From an uncultured Bacilli bacterium (GTDB lineage Bacteria > Bacillota_I > Bacilli_A > RF39 > UBA660), in contig CAKOJO010000037.1 in assembly GCA_934090595.1 (NCBI GenBank), positions 1-10,411 on the forward strand: a stretch of DNA of 10,411 bases, given 5' to 3'. Below the pieces are notes generated by a model that worked only from the letters and a program-made list of their open reading frames with translations, was not told the DNA's origin and did no database searches. Below, in pieces: positions 1 to 7,534 of the stretch. Each line of letters starts with the position of its first letter. Position 1 is the first letter of the stretch. The position numbers and the translations under genes were made by a program.

Positions 1-63
1 ATAATAAAGTCTTATAATCCAAATAGTAAAAAATATTAAATATATAAAAGCCTCTTTCCCCAT
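1..63 (-). CDS. Partial CDS, N-terminus of a probable membrane protein
   Basis: Only the first 21 codons are present; the rest lies beyond the left edge. The reading is MGKEAFIYLIFFTIWIIRLYY, with a hydrophobic stretch from about residue 6 that resembles a first transmembrane segment. The ATG is supported by a GAGGTG ribosome binding site four bases upstream (68-73) and by an extended -10 promoter just before it. The preceding surface-protein gene ends in its own terminator, so this gene starts a new transcription unit. Too little is visible to name a family. Confidence 0.6.
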   Translation of the reverse strand, partial: MGKEAFIYLIFFTIWIIRLYY

Positions 64-84
64 AATACACCTCAAATCAAGAAT

Positions 85-93
85 ATTATATCA
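85..93 (-). promoter_or_regulatory. Extended -10 promoter for the partial left-edge gene
   Basis: On the minus strand this reads TGATATAAT, a perfect extended -10 element (TGnTATAAT). No convincing -35 box lies upstream, which is typical when the TG extension is present. Transcription would begin near position 78, about 15 bases before the ATG. The element lies between the terminator at 111-135 and the start codon, as expected for an independent promoter. Confidence 0.6.
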
Positions 94-110
94 TAAAATT
101 ATCTAATTAA

Positions 111-135
111 AATAAAAAAGAACCAATCGGCTCTT
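111..135 (-). terminator. Rho-independent terminator after the surface-protein cluster
   Basis: On the minus strand the stem is AAGAGCC (129-135), the loop GATT and the returning arm GGTTCTT (118-124), with one G-U pair, followed by a T-rich run. The plus-strand version has an A/C mismatch at the wobble position, so the orientation is clear. The stem includes part of the stop codon (134-136) of the upstream gene. It is the only clear terminator in the three-gene surface cluster. Confidence 0.75.
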
Positions 136-1477
136 AATTAAATCTTTTCTTTAGAATAAAGCAACTAGACATACCAACAACTGATATAAACAAAGTAGCA
201 AAACTTACCAAAATATTATCAGCAGTATCAGGATTCTTAACAGTAGTATTCTTAGCAATAATACCATACTTACTTAAATGAGTAGTTTCAAATACAATAT
301 ATCCATTTTCTATCTTCGCAGGAATAGTTTCTTTAATTTCATCGTTTAAAATATAAACAACTTCATACTTATTATATCCTTTTAAAGATTCAGGTAAAGC
401 AATCTTAATTTTCATCTTAGTATTACTAATACTAATCACTTGACCATTTTCAAATACATTTATATCCACTAAATACTTAACACTATTATCAGACAATTTC
501 TTACTTGCTTCAACTTGCTTAATATCCAAAGTATAGTTTTTACTTACTTCTTTTTCGAAAGTAATACTACCTTTTATTGCACCAGTACTTTTAATTTCTT
601 TTGTAGTTTCTTTAATAGGTTGTCCAGAAGATGTAGGAGTCATTATCAAATCTGTAGTAATCCACATAGTCGAAAATTTATTAACTCCAGGTTGTGATTC
701 CCATTCTGATTCGTGATAATTATAATACTTACCATTTATTTTTAGTTTAGTATTTCTTGTAAAGAAGTATCCTTTGTAATCATATGATACAAAATATATT
801 CCATAAGTATATCTCTTACCATTATCAAATGTATTAAATAATTTATCAGGATTATTGTCATTCCACATACTACCAGAATGATTCTCTTTGTTATCTCCAT
901 CCATTATCCAAGATTCATCTCTAAGAGCATATGGAACATCATCAGATACTTTTCCAGTAAATACAGGTTTATCTCCTACTTTAAAACTAATTGTTGCATT
1001 ATTTATTTCAACTTCTTCAATATATTTTTCTTGATAAACAGTTGGTGTTATTTTTTTTATTGCAAGAAGCATCATTGTTTTTTTATCATCCGAAAGAGTT
1101 CTTGATACTTTTTCACCATTCACATAAACTTCCACATTATCTGCAAATGTATACCCTTCTTTAGCATTTAAATAAATACCATACGAATAAGTCTTGCCAT
1201 CTTCAAAAGTGGTTAGTTCATTTTCACTCTTATTAGACTTCCACCACTTATTTGTTCCATTTTCCAACCAATATTCATAATCTACATCATAATAATCTTT
1301 TGTATCCCCGTAACCTTGAGCAGTTGCCATAGGTTTTTCCCCAGCATTATAATAATCTGTCATTGAAAACTCTACCTTACTAATTTCTGTTGCAGCAAAT
1401 GCTGTTATTGGCGCAATACAAAGTGTAAATAGAAAAATTATTATAGTAACAAATAATCTTTTTTTATTATTTTTCAT
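134..1477 (-). CDS. Sortase-anchored surface protein with two YGIY-type repeat domains
   Basis: This is a 447-residue secreted protein predicted to be covalently fixed to the cell wall. The start is the ATG at 1477, preceded by GGGAGGAAAAG; an upstream in-frame ATG has no such site and would bury the signal peptide. Residues 1-28 form a signal peptide (KNNKKR, hydrophobic core, ITAFA). Residues about 31-140 and 155-280 are two diverged copies of one domain, sharing the pattern AGEKP/VGDKP, then TF(E/D)(D/N)GK-Y-YGIY, GY-F and VNG/ING. Similar repeats occur in many Firmicutes surface proteins. Residues about 300-410 form a second beta-rich region ending in FETTHLSKYGII, a motif often found just before wall anchors. 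The end is NPDTAD (415-420), a hydrophobic stretch and KKRFN, the three parts of a sortase signal. The ligand is unknown; a role in adhesion or surface display is inference. Confidence 0.85.
   Translation of the reverse strand: MKNNKKRLFVTIIIFLFTLCIAPITAFAATEISKVEFSMTDYYNAGEKPMATAQGYGDTKDYYDVDYEYWLENGTNKWWKSNKSENELTTFEDGKTYSYGIYLNAKEGYTFADNVEVYVNGEKVSRTLSDDKKTMMLLAIKKITPTVYQEKYIEEVEINNATISFKVGDKPVFTGKVSDDVPYALRDESWIMDGDNKENHSGSMWNDNNPDKLFNTFDNGKRYTYGIYFVSYDYKGYFFTRNTKLKINGKYYNYHESEWESQPGVNKFSTMWITTDLIMTPTSSGQPIKETTKEIKSTGAIKGSITFEKEVSKNYTLDIKQVEASKKLSDNSVKYLVDINVFENGQVISISNTKMKIKIALPESLKGYNKYEVVYILNDEIKETIPAKIENGYIVFETTHLSKYGIIAKNTTVKNPDTADNILVSFATLFISVVGMSSCFILKKRFN
137..235 (-). repeat. Copy 1 of a duplicated sortase-signal coding block
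   Basis: The last 33 codons before the stop match 1595-1693 at 94 of 99 positions by direct comparison. Two of the five differences change the protein (Phe/Ser and Ile/Val); the others are silent. Similarity begins at the Asn codon of NPDTAD and stops at the stop codon. The flanking coding sequence and the 3' region are unrelated, so only the anchor module is shared. Confidence 0.9.
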
Positions 1478-1495
1478 TTTCTTTTCCTCCCAATA

Positions 1496-1510
1496 AGAAC
1501 AAAATGTTCT
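1496..1510. promoter_or_regulatory. Perfect palindrome in the 5' leader, possible operator or hairpin
   Basis: The sequence is AGAACA, three A, TGTTCT: a perfect inverted repeat with six-base arms. It lies between the promoter (-10 at 1521-1526) and the ribosome binding site of the 447-residue surface protein, so it is transcribed into the leader. It could bind a dimeric regulator, or fold as a small RNA hairpin immediately before the Shine-Dalgarno sequence. No regulator in the window can be tied to it. Confidence 0.4.
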
Positions 1511-1520
1511 CTTAAAATTA

Positions 1521-1549
1521 AGTATACTATATAAAAACATATCAAGCAA
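1521..1549 (-). promoter_or_regulatory. Promoter of the 447-residue surface protein gene
   Basis: On the minus strand a TTGCTT -35 box (1544-1549) and a TATACT -10 box (1521-1526) are separated by 17 bases. An overlapping TATAGT lies at 1526-1531. Two TTGACA sequences further upstream (1556-1561 and 1580-1585) have no -10 box at a usable distance. The gene therefore probably has its own promoter in addition to read-through from upstream. Confidence 0.6.
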
Positions 1550-1591
1550 CACACTTGTCAAACAAAACAATGCTCAAAATGTCAAGAAAAA

Positions 1592-2824
1592 CTAATTAGA
1601 TCTTTTCTTTAAAACAAAGCAACTAGACATACCAACAACTGATATAAACAAAGTAGCAAAACTTACTAAAATATTATCAGCAGTATCAGGGTTCTCTACA
1701 TAAGTTCCAATAACAAACTTAGTACTAGCGACTCCACCATCACTAAATACTACTTTTAAACTATGAGTACCAACAGACAAACCACTTAGATAATTATCCT
1801 TAAATGTAATAATGGTACTACCTTCTTTAGAAACATAATTCTTCTCATTAATCAACTTATTATCTACATAAACCTTTCCACCAGATTTAAATAAATCATA
1901 AGAAGCATCTATCTTAAAACTAGCACTCTTACTCTTATTAATTAAATACTTTTGATTAGCACCATCTACCACTTTATATTCTTTTAAATCCTCTACATAC
2001 TTAAACGTAAACTCATAACTACATCTAGTATAATAATCAGTTCTAGTTTCATACATAACTCCACCATCAATACCATTATAATCAAGCGCAGAACCTGTAA
2101 ATTTCATATGAAGTCCTTTAAAAACTTCACTTTTTTTAGTTCCAACATTTACCGCAGTTAAGATTGCTTTATTTTCTGATCTATTTCCCACTATCTTTAT
2201 AACCGCTACACTTTTATCATTTGTTAACAATAAACCATTATTAAATTTTTGATAATATAATGTTTTATCAAAATCTGCAAACGATTTTAGCCCTTCAGTT
2301 AACTTATCAGTCTTAGTAAAATCTATTACATATTCTTTTCCATTAGTCAAATCAATTACACCCTTTGAGGATATATCATCATAAACATTCTTAACAGTTG
2401 TATTAACAACAATATTGGACCTTACAAACCCAATATCTAATTTACCACTAAACACACTTGATTCTAACTTAAATGTAGACTTAGAATCACCTACTATTGT
2501 TGTCATAGGATAATACCAATTATTAATATTTAATTTTATAGATGTATTCGCACCAGCAACACTATTGTCCTCAATTTCTTCAATCACAAACTTATACTCT
2601 GCTTCATCTAAATCAACTGACATATTATTTTCAATGTCAACAACTAAATCATCGCCTTTAAACAATTGTACTTTCGCTAACTTACTATATTCCACATAAC
2701 CATCATGAATAATTGCGCCATCAAAATTAAACGTTACATCATTTTTAGCATCTACACTACAAATACCAAAAAAACTACATATTCCTATCATTAAAACAAA
2801 TAATAACTTATTTACTCTTTTCAT
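1592..2824 (-). CDS. Sortase-anchored surface protein, second of the pair
   Basis: This is a 410-residue secreted protein with a predicted wall anchor. The start is the ATG at 2824. The AGGAGGAG just before it is an ideal ribosome binding site and overlaps codons 2-4 of a longer in-frame reading from 2839, so the longer start is rejected. Residues 1-26 form a signal peptide (MKRVNK, hydrophobic core, SVDA); its cysteines do not fit a lipobox. Residues about 28-280 are a beta-rich region I do not recognise. Residues about 284-377 (VVDGANQKYLINKSKS through VGTHSLKVVFSDGG) resemble the Ig-like domain that commonly precedes wall anchors in Firmicutes surface proteins. The C-terminus is NPDTADN, a hydrophobic segment and KKRSN, nearly identical to that of the next gene although the rest is unrelated. 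There is no clear terminator after the gene, so cotranscription with the downstream one is likely. Confidence 0.85.
   Translation of the reverse strand: MKRVNKLLFVLMIGICSFFGICSVDAKNDVTFNFDGAIIHDGYVEYSKLAKVQLFKGDDLVVDIENNMSVDLDEAEYKFVIEEIEDNSVAGANTSIKLNINNWYYPMTTIVGDSKSTFKLESSVFSGKLDIGFVRSNIVVNTTVKNVYDDISSKGVIDLTNGKEYVIDFTKTDKLTEGLKSFADFDKTLYYQKFNNGLLLTNDKSVAVIKIVGNRSENKAILTAVNVGTKKSEVFKGLHMKFTGSALDYNGIDGGVMYETRTDYYTRCSYEFTFKYVEDLKEYKVVDGANQKYLINKSKSASFKIDASYDLFKSGGKVYVDNKLINEKNYVSKEGSTIITFKDNYLSGLSVGTHSLKVVFSDGGVASTKFVIGTYVENPDTADNILVSFATLFISVVGMSSCFVLKKRSN
1595..1693 (-). repeat. Copy 2 of the duplicated sortase-signal coding block
   Basis: Partner of 137-235, with 94 of 99 positions identical, in the same orientation and the same position at the 3' end of a gene. 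The two copies are 1,458 bp apart and could support recombination that swaps or fuses the two surface proteins. Confidence 0.9.
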
Positions 2825-2853
2825 AAAACTCCTCCTCATACAAATTAATATTT

Positions 2854-2882
2854 ATTATATCTTAAAAAGTTAAACCAATCAA
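2854..2882 (-). promoter_or_regulatory. Promoter of the 410-residue surface protein gene
   Basis: On the minus strand TTGATT (2877-2882) and a perfect TATAAT (2854-2859) are exactly 17 bases apart. The -35 box lies only nine bases past the stop codon of the preceding gene. No terminator separates them, so the gene can be transcribed both from here and by read-through. Confidence 0.65.
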
Positions 2883-2891
2883 TAAAATTAT

Positions 2892-3968
2892 TTACTTTTC
2901 AATATAACCATACACCTTATCAGCATACATTTCATCACTAACACTCTTATATCTTTCACCATCATAATCATCAGTAAAACCATTATATGCTTTATAAATT
3001 TCATTAGTCTCTACATCATAAACTCTTTCATATCCAAGTATAGCATCACTTTGTTTTTGACTCATAATGTCATAAGACTTACTTCTACTCTCCCAAGCAC
3101 TCATATAAGAATCAAATGCCCTTTGAATACTAGCATTAATCTCTAAAGCCTTCTTAGTCTGTGCATTATTATCATCAATAGTCTTCTTTACATAACTATC
3201 ACTAAACTCAATAGAATTAACAGACTTAAGAAGTATATCTTTATAATCTATAAAATCATTCTCATTCGCAGTAACACTCATAATGTCATAAACCATATAA
3301 TATAAAATATCTGATCCATCTTGATACTGATTACCAAAATTAACAATCGAAGCAAGAAACATTCCTTCACCCTTCTTTTTGTCATTTCCAGTAAAAGTAG
3401 CCCTTAAAACTTTACTATCAAGAGCAACACTTTTCATCGAAGCATCACTTTTAAACTCTTCAATCTTTTTAAAATCACTATAAACAGGAAATTTAAAATT
3501 AGACAAAGTAGGTTCAACACTATTCATATACTTACCAATATCATTAAACTTCTTATAAAATCCCTCAGTAGTTGGATTATCTAAAACAACAGCCTCACTA
3601 AATACCTTATACCTAGAATCCTTCCCACTTAAATTATAATAATTATTCCAAAACTTTTTAGCACTATTACTCTTAAGTAATGGTTGCATCTTAATCATTA
3701 AAAAAATTGAATTATTATCATCATTCGGATCATAAGCATGAATAGCATAATAAACACCAGTACCAGCACTTTCCACCTTATATCCATCTGGAACCTTCAT
3801 ATTAAAAACATCACTCTTATAATCAACAAGCTTAAGCTTTGAAGCCTTAGACTCCACTATTTTAACCTTATCTTTCTTAGACACTACCTTAGAATCATTT
3901 TCATAAAAAAATAATCCCCCTAAAACAAGTATAAAAACTACTACAATAATTATATTCTTTTTACTCAT
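2892..3968 (-). CDS. Membrane-anchored extracellular protein of unknown function
   Basis: This is a 358-residue protein. The start is the ATG at 3968, with GGAGG five bases upstream; a GTG four codons earlier overlaps the region just before that site and is unlikely. Residues 5-22 form a single hydrophobic segment (NIIIVVVFILVLGGLFFY) with no lipobox cysteine and no obvious cleavage site, so the protein is probably tethered by an N-terminal anchor with the remainder outside. The body is polar and lysine-rich, without a catalytic motif I recognise. The last 60 or so residues (QSDAILGYERVYDVETNEIYKAYNGF onward to YGYIEK) resemble a C-terminal block I recall from other hypothetical exported proteins of Firmicutes; this is memory, not a search. 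It is first in the surface-protein cluster and may assist surface assembly, but that is context only. Confidence 0.75.
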   Translation of the reverse strand: MSKKNIIIVVVFILVLGGLFFYENDSKVVSKKDKVKIVESKASKLKLVDYKSDVFNMKVPDGYKVESAGTGVYYAIHAYDPNDDNNSIFLMIKMQPLLKSNSAKKFWNNYYNLSGKDSRYKVFSEAVVLDNPTTEGFYKKFNDIGKYMNSVEPTLSNFKFPVYSDFKKIEEFKSDASMKSVALDSKVLRATFTGNDKKKGEGMFLASIVNFGNQYQDGSDILYYMVYDIMSVTANENDFIDYKDILLKSVNSIEFSDSYVKKTIDDNNAQTKKALEINASIQRAFDSYMSAWESRSKSYDIMSQKQSDAILGYERVYDVETNEIYKAYNGFTDDYDGERYKSVSDEMYADKVYGYIEK

Positions 3969-3986
3969 AACAACCTCCACATAAAT

Positions 3987-4015
3987 AGTATAGTAATCTA
4001 AATAAAATATATCAA
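3987..4015 (-). promoter_or_regulatory. Promoter at the head of the surface-protein cluster
   Basis: On the minus strand TTGATA (4010-4015) and TATACT (3987-3992) have the ideal 17-base spacing. Transcription would begin about 12 bases below the -10 box, just before the GGAGG of the 358-residue protein. Upstream is the divergent regulator gene, so any operator in the 135-bp spacer could affect both. Confidence 0.7.
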
Positions 4016-4080
4016 TAAAATTGACAAATAAAACATTGCTTTAAATGGCAATTTTATAAGTAAAACAAATAAATATATAG

Positions 4081-4099
4081 TATAATAAATACAGGTGAT
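4081..4099 (+). promoter_or_regulatory. -10 box and ribosome binding site of the tandem-HTH regulator
   Basis: A perfect TATAAT (4081-4086) lies only seven bases before AGGTGAT (4093-4099), the probable ribosome binding site, five bases from the ATG. Transcription should start about at 4093, giving a leader of roughly 11 bases. No good -35 box is visible at 16-18 bases, which suggests an activated or weak promoter. An imperfect inverted repeat, ATTGC...GCAAT, lies upstream at 4035-4052. Confidence 0.5.
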
Positions 4100-4103
4100 C
4101 AAA

Positions 4104-5777
4104 ATGGACTTTAAAAATAAACTAAATTACTACATAAAAGAACTAAATATAACATCAAAAGAACTATCCAAAAAAGCAAACATATCAGAATCTGTAATAA
4201 GTAGATACAAAAAAGGAGAAAGAACCCCTTTAATAAATAGTAATCAACTAAATAAATTAATAACTGCTCTAAACAATATTAATATTGAAAAACAAAACCC
4301 TATAAAAGAAAACATCAAAATAGAACTAGAACAAACTATAAAAGATAAAGATAACTTTAACTATGAAAACCTAGACACCCTTATAAAAGAATTAAACATA
4401 AATATAAATAAAATGGCAAAATATATAAACTTCGATCAATCACACATCTCAAGAATAAGATATGGAAAATCTAAACCAAGAGACCCAATTAACTTTGCTA
4501 CAAAAATAACAAACTATATTATAGAAAAACATAATACCAAAGAAGATTTAAATACAATAAAAAGCATTATAGGAAATGAAAACAATATAGAAAAAGAAAT
4601 AATAAATTATTTAACTACCACCAATAAACAAGATCAAAAAATAATAAACTTCTTAGAAAAGTTCAATGATTTTAACCTAAACGATTACATAAAAGAAATA
4701 AAGTTTGACGAACTAAAAATACCAAACATTCCATTCTATAAAGCTAAAACTAAAAACTATTATGGTATTGAAGAAATGAAACAAGCAGAATTAGACTTCT
4801 TCAAAACAACAGTTCTATCAAAAACAAAAGAAGATATATTTATGTATAGTAACATGCCTATGGAAGATATGGCAAAGGATTTAGAATTCAGTAAAAAGTG
4901 GATGTTTGCCATAGCATGCTGTCTAAAAAAAGGACTACATCTAAACATTATTCACAACCTAGATAGACCATATAATGAAATGATGTTAGGACTTCAAAGC
5001 TGGATTCCTATATACATGACAGGACAAGTATCACCATACTACTTCAAAAACAATAAAAATAACATCTACAATCAGATTGACTACACATCAAAAGTCGTAG
5101 CTTTATCCGGTGAATGCGTAAACGGCTCACATAGACTTGGAAAGTACTATTTAACAACAAACAAAAAAGAAGTAGAATATTACAACCAAAAAACAGATCT
5201 TTTATTAAAAAAAGCAAATCCTCTTATGGAAATATATAAAGAAGAACAAAAAGAACAATTTAAAAACTTTCTAAAAACATCATATAAAACAAACGCAAAA
5301 AGAACTAGAATCTACTCTAGTCTACCATTATTTACTATAGATGATAATACTTTAAAAAACATACTAATAAATAATAAATTAACAAATACTGAAATAAATA
5401 AAATAATTAAATATAAACATGAAGAAGAAAAAACTATAAACGAAATATTAAAAGATAACATAATAAATGACATAATAACCAAGCCAAATAGTAACGAAAC
5501 AATTAACCTATCATTAGAAAATATATTTTATAAAGACATAAAATATACATACGAAGACTATTTAAAACACTACGAACAAACTATAAAATATGAACAAAAA
5601 AATAAAAATTATAAAGTAACAACCACCAATAATAAACCATTTAATAATATTACAATAACCATTCTAGAAAACAACTATGTAATACTTACTAAAAGTAAAA
5701 ATCCAACCATTCATTTTGTAATAAAACATGAAAAACTAGTAAATGCTATAACAAATTACAATCCATTAATAAAGTGA
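4104..5777 (+). CDS. Cytoplasmic transcriptional regulator with two XRE-type HTH domains and a large unknown domain
   Basis: This is a 557-residue protein. The ATG at 4104 is chosen because the GTG three codons earlier lies within the AGGTGAT ribosome binding site. Residues 5-58 form an XRE/Cro-type helix-turn-helix (TSKELSKKANISESVISRYKKGER). Residues 90-143 form a second one (INKMAKYINFDQSHISRIRYGKSKP). Both contain IKELNI in the first helix, suggesting an internal duplication. Residues about 210-380 hold the most conserved-looking part: LNIIHNLDRPYNEMMLGLQSW (280-300), IPIYMTG (301-307) and GECVNGSHRLGKYYLTT (336-352). I recall similar cores in large HTH regulators of gut Firmicutes but cannot name a Pfam family; a PLD-like fold is a guess. 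The C-terminal 180 residues are Lys/Asn/Ile-rich and undistinguished. There is no signal peptide or TM segment. It stands alone between two minus-strand units, so its target is unknown. Confidence 0.8.
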   Translation: MDFKNKLNYYIKELNITSKELSKKANISESVISRYKKGERTPLINSNQLNKLITALNNINIEKQNPIKENIKIELEQTIKDKDNFNYENLDTLIKELNININKMAKYINFDQSHISRIRYGKSKPRDPINFATKITNYIIEKHNTKEDLNTIKSIIGNENNIEKEIINYLTTTNKQDQKIINFLEKFNDFNLNDYIKEIKFDELKIPNIPFYKAKTKNYYGIEEMKQAELDFFKTTVLSKTKEDIFMYSNMPMEDMAKDLEFSKKWMFAIACCLKKGLHLNIIHNLDRPYNEMMLGLQSWIPIYMTGQVSPYYFKNNKNNIYNQIDYTSKVVALSGECVNGSHRLGKYYLTTNKKEVEYYNQKTDLLLKKANPLMEIYKEEQKEQFKNFLKTSYKTNAKRTRIYSSLPLFTIDDNTLKNILINNKLTNTEINKIIKYKHEEEKTINEILKDNIINDIITKPNSNETINLSLENIFYKDIKYTYEDYLKHYEQTIKYEQKNKNYKVTTTNNKPFNNITITILENNYVILTKSKNPTIHFVIKHEKLVNAITNYNPLIK

Positions 5778-5800
5778 GTTTTAAAAACTTACTTTTTATA
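5772..5800 (+). terminator. Terminator of the tandem-HTH regulator gene
   Basis: The stem AAGTGAGTT (5772-5780) pairs with AACTTACTT (5786-5794), with one G-U pair, and is followed by TTT and an A/T tail. The TGA stop codon (5775-5777) is inside the left arm. Under a code where TGA is tryptophan, the reading would run on through the whole terminator, which supports TGA as a stop here. Confidence 0.7.
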
Positions 5801-5801
5801 T

Positions 5802-5829
5802 AAAAGAAAAAAGACCACCTAAGTGATCT
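5802..5829 (-). terminator. Terminator of the MMPL transporter gene
   Basis: On the minus strand AGATCAC (5823-5829) pairs with GTGGTCT (5812-5818) around a four-base loop (TTAG), with one G-U pair. It is followed by a T-rich tract complementary to 5802-5812. The stem begins inside the TAG stop codon. It lies back to back with the plus-strand terminator, insulating the convergent genes. Confidence 0.75.
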
Positions 5830-7534
5830 ATTTAAACAAATTCTTAACTCTATCTATAAAAGTAGTATTATCTTCACTCTTAACTTCAGTCTTTTTATCT
5901 TCTTTCTTTTCTTGTTTTTCAACAACCATTACAAACTTAGTATTAGTATTAACACTACTATCTTTAACAGATATAGTTTGATAATCTTCACCTAACTTAA
6001 CTAATTGTTTTATATTATTTTTATAATACATAATATTATCAGTGGCACTACTAAGTTTATTAATACCTTGTTTATTAAAAGTACTAATACCAGAATTAAG
6101 TTCCTTAAGTCCATTATTCAAATCATTTGTACCCTTATTAAACTCATTCATCTTACTATCAAGTAAGCTTACTCCTTCTTTTAACAATGTAGTACCATCA
6201 TTAATCTTTTTAGAACCATCTTCCAATTTAGTAAGATAAACTTCCAAAGAATTAACAAGTTCATTAACACTAGAACTACTTGAAGTAATAATAACTTTAG
6301 CAGTCGTTAAATTAACAACATCATCAGTTAAAACACTAATAGCTTTAGTATAAACTTCATAATTATTTTCATAATCATACTTAATTTGATACTTAGTCAT
6401 TCTATCTTCATCATTTGATCCTAAAATATTCTCATAACTAACAGAACTAAGTCCCATACTATCATATTTAGTTTTTAAAGTTTGAGCCTTAATAGTAAGA
6501 CTTTCTATTTCACTTTTTGAAGCATTTATTTGACTATCAATTGCACTAACTTTACTCAAAACTTCTGGATCATTTAATTCACCCTTCTTAGAATTAATTG
6601 TACTAATTATTTGATTAATACCAGAATGTAATTCACTAGTTGATCCTTCAAGTAATTCTAATTTATCTAAAATAGTATCAATCTTTTCCTTAATAAGCAA
6701 AGCATTATCATCAATCTTCTTTGAACCATCCACTAACTTCTTTGAACCATTCTCAATAGTATTAATTGAACTTTGTAACTTATCAACACTACTACTTAAA
6801 CTATCCATCTTAGAAAAAATACTTAAATCATCTTCTCCAATAACTTTCGGAGTCATAAGAGTATAAATACTATTAAGAACAAAATTATTAGTATCATAAC
6901 TTATAACAACCTTATCAAGACCTTCCAACTCATCAATATTTAAACTTTCATATAAACCTGGAGTAGAAAGCCCCACTACAAAATATTCATTTCCTTTATC
7001 AATAACTTTACCATTCAAAACACTAATATTACTATTATCTTTATTAGAAATACTAGTAACAGTACTAACTACAAATGGTGTATACAAACTATTACCAGAC
7101 ACAACATGCTTATCTTTATTAGTATACTTAATAGTTATTTCAACTCTACCTTTCTTACCAAGCAACTCATCTAAAGAAATACTCTTTCCATCAAGCCTAT
7201 AAGTAATATCTTCACCAACAGGCAATTCATTCTTTGATGTACCTTGATAAAAAACATCACTATCCAAATTCTTAAAAGTAACCTTATTCTTACTCTTAGT
7301 AAAAGGATCATCATTATTCAAATTAACTATATTCTCTAAATCAGTATAATCATCAAGAACCTTTTTATTTTCACTATTAATTAAATGTTCATTAACTAAT
7401 ATCTTATTAACACTTCCATCACCTAAAAGTTTAGCATAAACAGTTTCTTCTCTATCAAGTGCCATAACACTACTAGGAACAAACATAGATAGTAAAAGTG
7501 CACCCATTATTATTTTATTTCCTTTATTTTTCAT
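5828..7534 (-). other. Possible separately translated tail protein (568 residues)
   Basis: Translation from the internal start would yield an exported coiled-coil protein of 568 residues. It has a signal peptide at 1-27, a beta-type region, a coiled coil of about 265 residues and a charged C-terminus, but no transmembrane segment after the signal. The preceding 681 codons are by themselves a full-length two-repeat MMPL transporter, so the joint falls where two genes would be expected. Whether the cell makes the fusion, the free tail or both cannot be decided from sequence. Confidence 0.45.

Noticed and set aside
1496..1510. LexA/SOS box, or the steroid-receptor element the palindrome happens to match
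   Set aside because: The Gram-positive SOS box has four bases between GAAC and GTTC; here there are five. The steroid element has no meaning in a bacterium.
1478..1570. N-terminal extension of the 447-residue surface protein
   Set aside because: The extended reading would run through the promoter, the palindrome and the ribosome binding site, and would displace a normal signal peptide.
4017..4055. Inverted repeat AAAATTG...CAATTTT in the divergent spacer, considered as an operator
   Set aside because: The arms are 25 bases apart and A/T-simple, so chance occurrence is likely. The nested ATTGC/GCAAT pair is noted only in the promoter entry.
4095..4103. GTG start three codons upstream for the tandem-HTH regulator
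   Set aside because: The GTG lies inside AGGTGAT, the ribosome binding site for the ATG at 4104, and is only about two bases from the expected transcription start.
4760..4948. Minus-strand open frame inside the regulator gene, and similar antisense frames within the other genes
   Set aside because: No ribosome binding site, no recognisable protein features, and full overlap with well-supported genes. Such frames are expected on the opposite strand of A+T-rich coding DNA.
5775..5777. TGA read as tryptophan (Mycoplasma code)
   Set aside because: Tryptophans in the window are TGG where checked (for example the WW pair at residues 78-79 of the left surface protein), and reading through would enter a terminator and add only a short lysine-rich tail.
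6042..6800. Short repeated patterns in the coiled-coil region, considered as a CRISPR or DNA repeat array
   Set aside because: The units are irregular and follow the codon frame of a heptad-like L--G--K pattern, so they reflect protein repetition and not DNA repeats with spacers.
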